A DNA stretch of 64,000 bases from Winogradskyella eximia (GTDB lineage Bacteria; Bacteroidota; Bacteroidia; Flavobacteriales; Flavobacteriaceae): positions 1,306,663 through 1,370,662 of the forward strand of contig NZ_QRDV01000001.1 of NCBI RefSeq assembly GCF_003386165.1. Direction: 5' to 3'. Below the pieces are notes generated by a model. The model was not told the origin of the DNA. It did no database searches and was given only the letters and a program-made list of their open reading frames with translations. This document shows positions 1 to 8,693 of the stretch, one piece after another (within the stretch, counting starts at the first letter, position 1; the number at the start of each line of letters is the position of its first letter). The translations under genes and the position numbers were made by a program.

Positions 1-63
1 CGGTTTGAGTTTTTTTTATACTTTAAATATGTTGAGAAAAGCTATAAAAATATATGCAATCAG

Positions 64-522
64 TTATTGGTTTACCCTCACGCTTTCAGGCACCAAAACC
101 GTGTAATCTCCATTGTTTCTAATAACATCTCTTACAATAGAAGATGAAATAAAAGAAGTTTTAGCCGCAGTTAACAAAAATACGGTTTCAATTTTAGAGA
201 GTCTCCTATTAGTATGTGCTATGGCTTTTTCAAATTCAAAATCAGCAGGATTTCTTAAACCTCTTAGTATAAATTCTGCATCAATTTTATCACAGAAATC
301 AATAGTTAATCCTGTATAGGTGACAACTTTTACTTTAGGTTCGTTTTCAAAAGACTTTTCAATAAAAGCTTTTCGTTCTTCTAAAGAGAACATATATTTT
401 TTATCAGCATTGATACCAATAGCTACAACGACTTCGTCAAATAGCTTAATACCACGTTTTATAATATCGAAGTGTCCGTTTGTAATGGGATCAAATGATC
501 CAGGGAATAATGCTCTTTTCAT
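64..522 (-). CDS. coaD: Phosphopantetheine adenylyltransferase (CoaD)
   Basis: Transfers AMP from ATP to 4'-phosphopantetheine, giving dephospho-CoA, the fourth step of CoA synthesis in the cytoplasm. The 152-aa protein has the usual length for the family. The nucleotidyltransferase signature PGSFDPITNGH lies at residues 7-17, the substrate-binding stretch RGLRNPADFEFE at 88-99, and the ISSSIVR loop at 125-131. The gene begins at an ATG and lies 59 bp downstream of ddl on the same strand, so the two are probably cotranscribed. All key motifs are intact. Confidence 0.97.
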   Translation of the reverse strand: MKRALFPGSFDPITNGHFDIIKRGIKLFDEVVVAIGINADKKYMFSLEERKAFIEKSFENEPKVKVVTYTGLTIDFCDKIDAEFILRGLRNPADFEFEKAIAHTNRRLSKIETVFLLTAAKTSFISSSIVRDVIRNNGDYTVLVPESVRVNQ

Positions 523-581
523 TGCCTATGTTTTGTTATTGTCAAATAAAATAGAAATTTTATTAACTTCAAATATAACTA

Positions 582-1559
582 TTAATTGTTCAAAGCCTCT
601 TCAATAGCATTCCCAAACAAATCCACTAGACTAATTCCGGCTTCAGTAGCTTGTTGAGGTAATATACTCTCTTCAGTTAAACCAGGAACAGTATTTACTT
701 CCAGCAAATAAGGTTCATCATTTTTAGAGATAAATTCACTTCTAGAAAAGCCTTTCATTTTAAGGATTTCATATATTTTTTTTGCTTCAATTCTCACTTT
801 ATTCGCGTAAGCTTCAGAAATACGAGCAGGAGTAATTTCTTGAGATTTTCCTTCATATTTAGCTTCATAATCAAAGAAGTCGTTTTCCGAAACGATTTCA
901 GTAATTGGCAAAACGAGTGTTTCTTTATTGTATGTAATGACACCAACAGAAACTTCTACACCATCTAAAAATTGCTCTATAATGATTTCATTATCTTCCT
1001 TAAATGATTTTTCGATGGCTGTTTTTAAATCTTCTTTTTTATAGACTTTAGAAATTCCAAAACTACTTCCAGCTTTATTGGCTTTTACAAAACATGGTAA
1101 GCCTACTTTTGCAATAATAGCATCTTCATCAATAGTATCACCAAGATTTAAAGGATAGCTTTCGGCCGTTTTAATTCCGTAAGGCTTTAGTGTAGCCAAT
1201 AAATCGCGCTTATTAAATGTAAGGGCAGCTTGGTACATTGAGCAGCTAGTTTGTGGCATATTTAACAAGTTAAAATACGCTTGCATGTAGCCATCTTCAC
1301 CAGGAGAACCATGAATGGCATTAAAAACGCAATCAAAATTAATTTTTGTTTCGTTTACTAAAACCGAAAAATCATTTTTATCTATTGGAAATTCTTCATC
1401 CAAATCATTCACAAAAACCCATTTGTTTTTGAAAATATGAACACGGTAAGCGTTGTATTTATTTTTGTCTAACGTGTTGTAAACCACGTTGCCACTCTTA
1501 AGGGAGATCTTATATTCACTAGAATAACCTCCCATTATAATTGCGATATTTTTTTTCAT
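582..1559 (-). CDS. ddl: D-alanine--D-alanine ligase
   Basis: ATP-grasp ligase that joins two D-alanines into the dipeptide used for peptidoglycan precursors. The 325-aa protein has the N-terminal glycine-rich loop (GGYSSEYKIS, residues 10-19), where EYK replaces the more common EHE/EHD. The central ATP-grasp region follows, and the C-terminal metal-binding strand reads LLEVNTVPGLT. The gene starts at an ATG and is divergent from the PASTA-protein gene, with 137 bp between them. It leads a two-gene minus-strand unit with coaD. Assignment is by family motifs; the EYK variant is seen here, and I infer that it does not affect function. Confidence 0.96.
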   Translation of the reverse strand: MKKNIAIIMGGYSSEYKISLKSGNVVYNTLDKNKYNAYRVHIFKNKWVFVNDLDEEFPIDKNDFSVLVNETKINFDCVFNAIHGSPGEDGYMQAYFNLLNMPQTSCSMYQAALTFNKRDLLATLKPYGIKTAESYPLNLGDTIDEDAIIAKVGLPCFVKANKAGSSFGISKVYKKEDLKTAIEKSFKEDNEIIIEQFLDGVEVSVGVITYNKETLVLPITEIVSENDFFDYEAKYEGKSQEITPARISEAYANKVRIEAKKIYEILKMKGFSRSEFISKNDEPYLLEVNTVPGLTEESILPQQATEAGISLVDLFGNAIEEALNN

Positions 1560-1670
1560 TATTAGGTTTAAAAAAGTCTTACGGTAAATGTATAATTTAT
1601 TTTTTATAAACTAAATCACTTGTTCTAACGTATTTTATACATGTGTCGTTAATATAACGTCAGAATTTCT

Positions 1671-1678
1671 TAGTTTTG
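1671..1678 (+). promoter_or_regulatory. Putative -7 promoter element of the PASTA gene
   Basis: TAGTTTTG matches the Bacteroidota -7 consensus TAnnTTTG. It ends 18 bases before the ATG at 1697, which predicts a short 5' leader. No convincing -33 TTTG was found at the right spacing, so this is a moderate call. Confidence 0.45.
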
Positions 1679-1696
1679 TCAACAATTATATAGCTT

Positions 1697-2242
1697 ATGA
1701 GTTTAATTAAGTTTCTTACTAGTAAAGTGTTTTTTAAACAATTGGCAATTGCCGTTGTTGCCATTGTAGTACTATGTTTTTTAGTATTAAAATGGTTAGA
1801 TGTAACAACCAATCATGGAGAATTTGTAATCGTACCAGATTTAAAAGGTAAATCTATAGAAACGGTTGGGATAGAATTAAAAGATCATGATTTGGCTATG
1901 GAAATTCAAGATTCAGCAAATTATAATCCAAATTACCCAAAGTATTCCGTTATAGAACAAAATCCAATAGCAGGATCGCAGGTTAAGGAAAACAGAAAAA
2001 TTTACTTAATTTTAAATCCTTCAGGTTACAGAAAAGTAGAGGTGCCAAACATCTTAAAACGTACTTTTAGACAAGCCAAACCACAATTAGAAGCCTTAGA
2101 ATTTCAAATAGGTGAAATTAGTTACAAAAAATCTATTGGAGAAGGCGTGTTGTCTATGTCACACAATGGAAAGCCGCTAAAACCAGGTACATTATTGCCT
2201 TTAACATCAAAGATCGACTTGGTAATAGGTAAGGTTGACTAA
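1697..2242 (+). CDS. Membrane-anchored protein with two PASTA domains
   Basis: A 181-aa protein with one N-terminal transmembrane helix (about residues 13-32: hydrophobic, flanked by lysines) and a periplasmic part made of two PASTA domains (about 38-107 and 110-178, each opening with a VP motif: IVPDLKGKS and EVPNILKRT). PASTA domains bind peptidoglycan or muropeptides in penicillin-binding proteins and Ser/Thr kinases. Here they are attached to neither, so the role is unknown; a link to cell-wall sensing is inference. The gene sits opposite ddl and 6 bp ahead of the RluD gene, which suggests an operon with it. Confidence 0.9.
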   Translation: MSLIKFLTSKVFFKQLAIAVVAIVVLCFLVLKWLDVTTNHGEFVIVPDLKGKSIETVGIELKDHDLAMEIQDSANYNPNYPKYSVIEQNPIAGSQVKENRKIYLILNPSGYRKVEVPNILKRTFRQAKPQLEALEFQIGEISYKKSIGEGVLSMSHNGKPLKPGTLLPLTSKIDLVIGKVD

Positions 2243-2248
2243 AAAAAA

Positions 2249-3292
2249 ATGATAATGCCAAATATTCCTGATATTTCAGAAAGTGACGATAACGAATTGT
2301 ACGAGCATCACGCTTTTAGAGTTGTTAGTGGTCAACAACCACTTCGAATAGATAAATACTTAATGAATTTTATTGAAAACGCCACGCGTAATAAAATTCA
2401 AGCTGCAGCAAAAGACGGTAGTATTTTTGTTAATGATGTGCCTGTAAAGTCAAATTACAAGGTAAAACCTAATGATTATATTACCGTTAGGTTTGAGCAT
2501 CCTCCACACGAAAATTTATTAATTGCAGAAGATATTCCAATAGATGTAGTTTACGAAGATGATGACTTGCTCGTTGTTAATAAACCTGCAGGTATGGTAG
2601 TGCATCCAGGACACGGAAACTATTCTGGCACCTTAATTAATGCATTAATTTTTCATTTTGAAAACCTACCAAACAACTCAAGTGAAAGACCTGGTTTAGT
2701 TCATAGAATAGATAAAGATACCAGTGGATTGTTGGTTGTTGCTAAAACGGAACAAGCCATGGCGCATCTTTCTAATCAGTTTGCTAAAAAAACGAGCGAA
2801 CGCGAATATGTCGCCTTAGTTTGGGGAAATATAGAAGAGGAAGAAGGTACAATAGAAGGTAATATTGGTCGTCACCCTAAAAACAGATTGCAAAACACCG
2901 TTTTCTTAGACGATGAAGAAGAGCAAGGTAAGCCAGCTGTGACACATTATAAAGTAATAGAACGTTTAGGTTATGTAACGTTAGTGAGTTGTATACTCGA
3001 AACTGGTCGTACGCACCAAATCCGTGTGCACATGAAACATATTGGCCATACCTTATTTAATGACGAACGTTATGGTGGTGAGCGCATCTTAAAAGGGACT
3101 ACATTTACAAAATACAAACAGTTTGTAGATAACTGCTTTAAAATTTTGCCAAGACAAGCCTTACACGCCAAAACTTTAGGTTTTGTGCATCCAACAACAG
3201 GTGAATTTATGCAGTTTCAATCTGAAGTTCCAGAAGATATGACGCAGTGTATTGAAAAGTGGAGGCACTACGCTAAACATACAAATGAATAA
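2249..3292 (+). CDS. rluD: RluA/RluD-family 23S rRNA pseudouridine synthase
   Basis: Converts specific uridines in 23S rRNA (helix 69 in the RluD type) to pseudouridine. The 347-aa protein has an N-terminal S4 RNA-binding domain (about 30-85) and the catalytic motif HRIDKDTSG at 152-160, with D155 as the catalytic aspartate. The family's substrate-loop motif TGRTHQIRVHMKHIGH is also present. The ATG at 2249 lies 6 bp after the PASTA gene stop; a second in-frame ATG at 2255 is equally possible. RluD is the most likely subtype because of the S4 domain, but RluC was not excluded. Confidence 0.9.
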   Translation: MIMPNIPDISESDDNELYEHHAFRVVSGQQPLRIDKYLMNFIENATRNKIQAAAKDGSIFVNDVPVKSNYKVKPNDYITVRFEHPPHENLLIAEDIPIDVVYEDDDLLVVNKPAGMVVHPGHGNYSGTLINALIFHFENLPNNSSERPGLVHRIDKDTSGLLVVAKTEQAMAHLSNQFAKKTSEREYVALVWGNIEEEEGTIEGNIGRHPKNRLQNTVFLDDEEEQGKPAVTHYKVIERLGYVTLVSCILETGRTHQIRVHMKHIGHTLFNDERYGGERILKGTTFTKYKQFVDNCFKILPRQALHAKTLGFVHPTTGEFMQFQSEVPEDMTQCIEKWRHYAKHTNE

Positions 3293-3299
3293 TGATTTT

Positions 3300-3402
3300 T
3301 GGGCGTTTCTCTACTTCGCAATAGCTACGTAGAGTCAGGCTGTCCATTATATCTTTTTTTTCGTACCTCAAAAAAAGGATGCCATTTCCATCCTTAACGC
3401 AC
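3300..3402 (+). ncRNA. Compact multi-hairpin element, possible dispersed structured repeat
   Basis: About 100 bases that fold into a closed multi-branch structure. GCGTT (3303-3307) pairs with AACGC (3396-3400). Inside are three consecutive perfect hairpins: CTCTAC/GTAGAG (3309-3314 with 3329-3334), T7/A7 (3355-3361 with 3370-3376) and AAGGATG/CATCCTT (3375-3381 with 3389-3395, sharing two As with the previous stem). It codes for nothing obvious. From memory it resembles a GGGCGTT...AACGC sequence found between genes in many Flavobacteriaceae; this was not checked. It could be a DNA repeat or an RNA element at the 3' side of the RluD gene. Confidence 0.55.
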
Positions 3403-3429
3403 TTTCCAATGGTTAGTGATTATAAAGCT

Positions 3430-3480
3430 AATGCAATTACAACAACTTAATAAGGTAAGTGTAATTGCATTTTTACTTTT
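3430..3480 (+). terminator. Hairpin terminator with long loop
   Basis: AATGCAATTACA (3430-3441) pairs perfectly with TGTAATTGCATT (3460-3471) around an 18-base loop. It is followed by TTTACTTTTT. It probably ends the PASTA-rluD transcript after the structured element. Confidence 0.7.
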
Positions 3481-3644
3481 TGGTATACAAAATGTTTCTG
3501 CCTCTTAATAGTTATTCATTATAACACTATCAAGATTAGTTCTCACTAAGATTTGAAACTCTTTCATTTACAACGTATTTTTACATTGAGAAAGAAAAAT
3601 TGTTTAACCTTTAATGAGAGACCACACAATTGTGGACATGTGTT

Positions 3645-4403
3645 ATGAAACTAGTACTATCACCAGCAAAATCTTTAGATTACGAAACTAAACTGCCAAC
3701 AACTAAAACTACAGAGGGTGTTTTTTTAGGTGAAGCAGAGCGTTTAAATAAATTACTAAAAAAGAAGTCTGCAAAGAGTTTATCTACACTCATGCACATA
3801 TCAGATAATTTGGGACAATTGAATTATGAGCGTAATCAAGAATGGGAATTGCCATTTACATCAGAGAATGCAAGGCAAGCTATGTATGCTTTTAGTGGTG
3901 ACGTCTACAGAGGGTTAGATGCTTATACCATAGATACTAAAAAGCTAGATAAAGTTCAAGATACCGTTCGGATTCTATCAGGATTATATGGTGTATTAAA
4001 ACCTTTAGATTTAATACAACCTTACCGATTAGAAATGGGAACTAAAATGCCAGTTGGTAAAAACAAAAACCTTTATGAATTTTGGCAGAAGAAAGTTACT
4101 AAAGCTTTAAATGAAGAGTTAGAAGACGATGAGATTTTTCTCAATTTAGCAAGTCAAGAATATTTTAAAGCCATAGATACAAAGGCTTTAAAAGTGCCAG
4201 TAATAAATATAGCATTTAAAGAGTATAAAAACGATAAATATAAAATCATAGCCATCTTTGCAAAATTAGCTAGAGGATTAATGACCAGATATATTATTGA
4301 TACCGATGCAAAAACCATTGATGATATTAAAGGTTTTAATTACGAAAATTATGGTTTTAGTGAAGAATTATCTTCAGAGAATGAATTGGTGTTTACAAGA
4401 TAA
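3645..4403 (+). CDS. yaaA: Peroxide stress protein YaaA (DUF328/UPF0246)
   Basis: A 252-aa cytoplasmic protein of the YaaA family, which in E. coli lowers free iron during hydrogen peroxide stress and binds DNA. The family N-terminus [14 protein letters not shown] is present from the ATG at 3645. An upstream in-frame TTG at 3630 would only add five residues that do not fit the family. Conserved segments such as [22 protein letters not shown] and [15 protein letters not shown] stretches are intact. The family role is established in E. coli; its role here is inferred. Confidence 0.93.
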   Translation: MKLVLSPAKSLDYETKLPTTKTTEGVFLGEAERLNKLLKKKSAKSLSTLMHISDNLGQLNYERNQEWELPFTSENARQAMYAFSGDVYRGLDAYTIDTKKLDKVQDTVRILSGLYGVLKPLDLIQPYRLEMGTKMPVGKNKNLYEFWQKKVTKALNEELEDDEIFLNLASQEYFKAIDTKALKVPVINIAFKEYKNDKYKIIAIFAKLARGLMTRYIIDTDAKTIDDIKGFNYENYGFSEELSSENELVFTR

Positions 4404-4433
4404 AATAGATCTTTAAAGCCTTAAATTGGATTT

Positions 4434-5153
4434 ATGTATTACTTACTTATTGTTGTTCAGGTGTATTGTTTATATCACGCCTATAAAAACAACAAACCAT
4501 ATTATTGGTATTTTCTTATCTTTTTTGTTCCTGCTATTGGATCTTTGATTTATATCGTGACTCAGATATTTAACCAAAGTGATGCTGAAAAAATTCAAGA
4601 AGAAATAACAACCGTTCTTAATCCAACTAAAAAAATAAAAGATTTAGAAAAGAAGGTTAATCTTGTCGATACCTATACTAATCGAATTGAGTTAGCAGAT
4701 GCATATTTTAAAAACAATGATATTACTAATGCTATTGTACAGTATAAGAAAACATTAGAAGATACCATTCAAGATGATTTGCATGCAAGGCAGAATTTGG
4801 TGTTGTGTTATTTTCAGCTTAAAGATTATACAGGTGTAATTGAACAAGCAGAGTACATCAAGGATAAATCAGAATTTAAAGGTTCAAAACAACAATTTTG
4901 TTATGGCTTGGCCTTAAATGCATTGGGCAAAACTGGTGAAGCTGAAGTGCAATTAAAACAAATAGATAGACCGTATTCAAACTATGCAGAACGTTTGGCA
5001 CTCGCCAAATTTTATATAGAAAACAATAGAACTTCAGACGGGAAGGAGCTATTAGAAGAAATCGCAACAGAATCTAAACGTTTAACAAAACCAAACAGAA
5101 AACTTTATGGTGCAACCATTGTTGAGGTTGAACGTATGTTGTCTGCATTATAA
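4434..5153 (+). CDS. Membrane-anchored tetratricopeptide-repeat protein
   Basis: A 239-aa protein. Residues 1-45 form two hydrophobic segments with the pattern of a phospholipase-D-type nuclease N-terminal anchor (short helix, NNKPYYWYF turn, second helix). The rest consists of helical TPR-like repeats (about 85-215, with ADAYFKNNDITNAIVQYKKTL as the clearest unit). It probably acts as a protein-protein scaffold on the cytoplasmic side of the inner membrane. It lies 30 bp after yaaA and may be cotranscribed. The exact function is unknown. Confidence 0.85.
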   Translation: MYYLLIVVQVYCLYHAYKNNKPYYWYFLIFFVPAIGSLIYIVTQIFNQSDAEKIQEEITTVLNPTKKIKDLEKKVNLVDTYTNRIELADAYFKNNDITNAIVQYKKTLEDTIQDDLHARQNLVLCYFQLKDYTGVIEQAEYIKDKSEFKGSKQQFCYGLALNALGKTGEAEVQLKQIDRPYSNYAERLALAKFYIENNRTSDGKELLEEIATESKRLTKPNRKLYGATIVEVERMLSAL

Positions 5154-5209
5154 GATTTCACTTCAAAATCTAAACCAACGATTTATTATATCCACTAAAC
5201 TCGTTTTAC

Positions 5210-5776
5210 TCAATCTTCAGTTCCCCAAGGATCACCTGGCGTTTCAATAATTTTAGTTAAATTAAAACGAACGGAAAATAAACGATCAGTACCTAAACGA
5301 CGTAAGTTGTATGTTAGACTTGTTTCATCTATGGTAAACCACCAAATATTGGTAGAAGCTGCAGGTAATATTTCTGAAGTATGTGCATCGGCAGGAAACA
5401 TTTGTAAATTAGCCAAACCTTGATTTGCACTTGTGCCACCATATTGGGTTAGTTTTTCTTCCGAACCGTCTTCATGTCTATGATCGTGTTTTAGGCTTAT
5501 TATTTTATCATCATTCATATGTAACACCCAAGTACGTGATTTGTCCTCACCTACAAAAAATGGAATTCTAATATCGTTAGTATCACAAGAACGCACATGC
5601 ATAACTAATTTTTTACCTGTAAAGCCATCACCTACTTTTCCTCCTTCTATAATTTCGCCTTCGTAAGCATGGCCACAATGTGCTTCCAATTGCTCCCAAA
5701 ATTTTTCTGAATTGGTCTGTTCTTGTGCTAAAAGGTGTAGTGGTAATGCGAGTATAAAAAAGAGTAGTACTTTCAT
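5210..5776 (-). CDS. Secreted protein of unknown function
   Basis: A 188-aa protein with a clear signal peptide (MKVLLFFILALPLHLLAQ, cleavage predicted near residue 18). The mature part has two cysteines (C34 in AHCGHAYEG and C64 in VRSCDTND), possibly a disulphide, and a His/Asp-rich stretch KHDHRHEDGSEEK. I do not recognise an enzymatic family. The gene is convergent with the preceding TPR gene, 56 bp away, and appears to be a single-gene unit. The predicted location is periplasm or outside the cell. Confidence 0.8.
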   Translation of the reverse strand: MKVLLFFILALPLHLLAQEQTNSEKFWEQLEAHCGHAYEGEIIEGGKVGDGFTGKKLVMHVRSCDTNDIRIPFFVGEDKSRTWVLHMNDDKIISLKHDHRHEDGSEEKLTQYGGTSANQGLANLQMFPADAHTSEILPAASTNIWWFTIDETSLTYNLRRLGTDRLFSVRFNLTKIIETPGDPWGTED

Positions 5777-6004
5777 ATTTAAATTTTCTTAACGTGTTTC
5801 TATAACAGCTAATATACATGAATTCTATAGGTTAAATAGTTTTCTATTACCATCAAGGAAACATGAATAATCTAATTGTTCAGTAAATCTAAATGTTGAA
5901 AAAGAGACATTAACAAGATTTATATATTTTTATTTATGTTAAAGAATGACGAGAATAAGATAATCTAATATGTTATAAGTCTTAAATTAGAGAAAAATTA
6001 AATC

Positions 6005-6802
6005 ATGAAAAAGACGCTTCAAATTGGAAATATAATAGCTTTAGTTATAACCATATTTATCAATTACCTCTCTAACACAGGAGCCTTAAATAATACCACT
6101 ATTGGTGAAGTTTCTAATAGTTATAAATCTTTATTTACTCCAGCAGGTTATACGTTTACCATTTGGGGAGTTATTTATTTACTGCTAATAGGTTTTGCTA
6201 TTTATCAAGGTCGGAGCTTATTTAAGGAGGTTAAAAATGACGATGTTGTACTTAAAACAGGATGGTGGTTTATGCTCTCGTGTTTATTTAATTCGCTTTG
6301 GGTATTCGCTTGGATTTATGAATATACAGCCGTGTCTTGTGTTTTTATTTTCTTATTACTGTTTTCGTTATTAAAAATTGTAGTCAACAACAGAATGGAG
6401 TTAGATGATGAGCCATTACCAATTATTGCATTTGTTTGGTGGCCTTTTGTGATGTATTCCGGTTGGGTTACCGTGGCGAGTATTGCTAATGTTTCAACAT
6501 ATCTCGTGAAAATTGGTTGGGACGGTTTAGGGTTGTCTGATGTGACTTGGGCTATTATACTCATCGCAATTGCAGTGGTTATAAATGTAGCGATAACATG
6601 GAAACGTAATATGAGGGAGTTTGCGCTTGTTGGTGCTTGGGCATTAATCGGTATCGGAAATGCCAATAAAATTAATAATGAGACACTCATGTATGTTGCC
6701 TTTGTTAATGCGGCTGTATTAATAATAAGCAGCTCTATTCATGGTTTTAAAAACCGTGATACTAGTCCGTTAATTAAATTTAAGGAACGAAATAATTCAT
6801 AG
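6005..6802 (+). CDS. TspO/MBR-related tryptophan-rich membrane protein
   Basis: A 265-aa multi-pass inner-membrane protein with about seven hydrophobic segments and many tryptophans. The motif FTPAGYTFTIWGVIYLLL near residues 46-63 is the Bacteroidota version of the TspO/MBR signature (PxxxFxxVWxxLY). Family members bind porphyrins and related ligands; the substrate here is unknown. It is longer than classic TspO (about 160 aa), as is usual in this lineage. The gene ends 112 bp before the helicase gene, and its stop codon lies inside the left arm of an inverted repeat described under findings. Confidence 0.8.
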   Translation: MKKTLQIGNIIALVITIFINYLSNTGALNNTTIGEVSNSYKSLFTPAGYTFTIWGVIYLLLIGFAIYQGRSLFKEVKNDDVVLKTGWWFMLSCLFNSLWVFAWIYEYTAVSCVFIFLLLFSLLKIVVNNRMELDDEPLPIIAFVWWPFVMYSGWVTVASIANVSTYLVKIGWDGLGLSDVTWAIILIAIAVVINVAITWKRNMREFALVGAWALIGIGNANKINNETLMYVAFVNAAVLIISSSIHGFKNRDTSPLIKFKERNNS

Positions 6803-6912
6803 TGTTTAGAATATAATAGTTGATTTTTTAGAGTCAGGCTTAAAATAGCTGTAACTTCGCACCAAATTAAAGGAGTGACCTAAATAAATAGAGTTTGCTT
6901 CATAAACACTAT
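6799..6912 (+). promoter_or_regulatory. Inverted repeat bracketing the helicase 5' leader
   Basis: ATAGTGTTTA (6799-6808) and TAAACACTAT (6903-6912) are perfect reverse complements. The right arm ends two bases before the helicase ATG at 6915. In a transcript reading through from the TspO gene the arms could pair and hide the start; in a transcript starting between them they could not. Confidence 0.4.
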
Positions 6913-6914
6913 TT

Positions 6915-8201
6915 ATGTCATTTAAATCTTTGGGCCTATCTGAGCCTTTACTTAAAGCTATCCAGAAAAAAGGATACGAAACACCTTCACCAATTCAAGC
7001 AAAAGCCATTCCTCCTGTATTAGAAGGAAGAGATGTTTTAGCATCAGCACAAACAGGAACTGGAAAAACAGCAGGTTTTACATTGCCATTGCTACACTTA
7101 TTATCTAATGGTCCTGAGCAAAGGCACAGACCGATTAGAGCTTTAATATTAACTCCAACTCGTGAGTTAGCAGCTCAAGTTTATGCCAATGTTAAAGAGT
7201 ACAGTGAGTTTTTAAACATTAGAAGTACGGTTATTTTTGGTGGAGTAAATCAGAAACCACAAGTTAATAAATTAAGTCAAGGAGTAGATGTTTTGGTAGC
7301 AACACCAGGACGTTTAATAGATTTAGAAAACCAAGGAGTTTTATCTTTAAATAAAGTAGAGATATTTGTTTTAGATGAAGCAGATCGCATGTTAGATATG
7401 GGTTTTTTACGCGATATAGAACGCGTTATGAAACTTATGCCAGCGAAACGTCAGAACCTTATGTTCTCGGCAACGTTTTCAAAAGATATTAAGAAACTAG
7501 CCTATTCAATACTTAATAATCCTATTCAAGTTGAAGCGACACCTGAAAATACAGCAGTTGAGGTTATTGAGCAAAAAGTCTATCGTGTTGCCAAAGGCAA
7601 AAAAACAGGATTGATTATAAAGTTGATTTCTGAAGGGAATTGGAAACAGGTTTTAGTGTTTACAAGAACCAAACATGGAGCCAATAAGCTTTGCAAAAAG
7701 ATGATAAGCGATGGTATTACAGCAGCAGCGATTCACGGAAATAAAAGTCAAGGAGCAAGAACCAAGGCATTAGCAGGATTCAAAAATGGATCGGTTAGAG
7801 TTTTAGTAGCTACAGATATTGCAGCAAGAGGTTTAGATATACCATTGTTGCCACATGTTATTAATTTTGAATTGCCTAATATTTCTGAAGACTACGTTCA
7901 TAGAATAGGTAGAACAGGTAGAGCAGGAGCCAGTGGAGAAGCAATTTCTTTAGTAAGTGCAGATGAAACTACATTTTTACGCGATATTGAGAAGTTGATT
8001 GATATGAAGATTGAAGTTGAAATCCTTGAAGGTTTCGAACCAGATCCTAATGCTTCAACAGAACCGATTAAGCCAGGTCAGAATAGAAATCAAGGTCGTG
8101 GTAGAGGTTCTAATAATAGAAATTCAGGAAAGGCTAAAAGCTCTAGTTCAGACCGAAATAAAAGTAGAAATCGTAATCGAAATAATGATAACAGACGTTA
8201 G
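6915..8201 (+). CDS. rhlE: DEAD-box RNA helicase, RhlE type
   Basis: ATP-dependent RNA helicase that remodels rRNA and mRNA structures, often important in the cold. The 428-aa protein has all superfamily-2 motifs: Q motif (GYETPSPIQ, 20-28), motif I AQTGTGKT (45-52), PTRELA, TPGR, DEAD, SAT, then in the second RecA domain [11 protein letters not shown] and [10 protein letters not shown]. The C-terminus (about 370-428) is a low-complexity Arg/Asn/Gly/Ser tail typical of RhlE-like helicases. Two small genes follow at 3- and 1-base gaps, so the three form an operon. The symbol is by similarity of architecture; CsdA/DeaD is less likely because the protein is short. Confidence 0.93.
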   Translation: MSFKSLGLSEPLLKAIQKKGYETPSPIQAKAIPPVLEGRDVLASAQTGTGKTAGFTLPLLHLLSNGPEQRHRPIRALILTPTRELAAQVYANVKEYSEFLNIRSTVIFGGVNQKPQVNKLSQGVDVLVATPGRLIDLENQGVLSLNKVEIFVLDEADRMLDMGFLRDIERVMKLMPAKRQNLMFSATFSKDIKKLAYSILNNPIQVEATPENTAVEVIEQKVYRVAKGKKTGLIIKLISEGNWKQVLVFTRTKHGANKLCKKMISDGITAAAIHGNKSQGARTKALAGFKNGSVRVLVATDIAARGLDIPLLPHVINFELPNISEDYVHRIGRTGRAGASGEAISLVSADETTFLRDIEKLIDMKIEVEILEGFEPDPNASTEPIKPGQNRNQGRGRGSNNRNSGKAKSSSSDRNKSRNRNRNNDNRR

Positions 8202-8204
8202 GCA

Positions 8205-8420
8205 ATGACTTCAGCTTTAAAAGATAAAATCATAGCGGTTTGCGATAAAAAGATTGTTCAAAAAGGGACCAATGTTGGCATTTCATTCTATGCGTTTTTT
8301 AAAAACAAAAATGATAATCCAGAGTTATTAATGGAAGCTGCGACGTGGTGGATTCAAACACACCAATTAGATCATTTTGAAAAAGCGGTTAAGATTAAAG
8401 AATTAGTTAAAAGTTTATAG
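8205..8420 (+). CDS. Small DUF6500-like protein
   Basis: A 71-aa soluble protein, acidic/basic mixed, with motifs [17 protein letters not shown] and [22 protein letters not shown] associate it with the DUF6500 family, which has no known function. It starts at an ATG 3 bp after the helicase stop and ends one base before the next start, so it is translationally linked to the helicase and to the VF530-type protein. A role in RNA or ribosome biology is guilt by association only. Confidence 0.75.
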   Translation: MTSALKDKIIAVCDKKIVQKGTNVGISFYAFFKNKNDNPELLMEAATWWIQTHQLDHFEKAVKIKELVKSL

Positions 8421-8421
8421 T

Positions 8422-8649
8422 TTGTCAACGCAACCTAATAACCCACTTCACGGAGTAAAATTAGAACAGATCATAATAGAGCTGCAAGCACATTATGGCT
8501 GGGAATATATGGGCTATCAAATTAATATTCGCTGTTTTACCGATAACCCTTCTGTTAAGTCGAGTTTAAAATTTTTGAGACGTACACCTTGGGCAAGAAC
8601 TAAGGTCGAAAATATGTATTTGGACTATTTAAAAAAGAATAAGAAATAG
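8422..8649 (+). CDS. VF530-family DNA-binding protein (DUF2132)
   Basis: A 75-aa protein matching the VF530/DUF2132 family: [25 protein letters not shown], then [21 protein letters not shown]. The family fold (solved for Vibrio VF530) is a small helical domain thought to bind DNA. The start is a TTG at 8422, one base after the preceding stop. No ATG is available, and the family N-terminus begins immediately after it. It is the last gene of the helicase operon and converges on the YitT gene. Confidence 0.88.
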   Translation: MSTQPNNPLHGVKLEQIIIELQAHYGWEYMGYQINIRCFTDNPSVKSSLKFLRRTPWARTKVENMYLDYLKKNKK

Positions 8650-8693
8650 TCCTTCTTTGATTTGTCTTTAAAAGATAGCATCAAAATTCGGAC

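Larger units (their letters stand above)
3293..3644. other. Intergenic region between rluD and yaaA
   Basis: About 350 bases without a gene. It contains the multi-hairpin element at 3300-3402 and a terminator hairpin at 3430-3480. The remaining ~165 bases before yaaA are AT-rich and must hold its promoter, but no clear TAnnTTTG was found. Confidence 0.7.

Noticed and set aside
6831..6840. GAGTCAGGCT, also found in the structured element near 3331-3340
   Set aside because: Only ten bases are shared and none of the surrounding stems are present; most likely coincidence.
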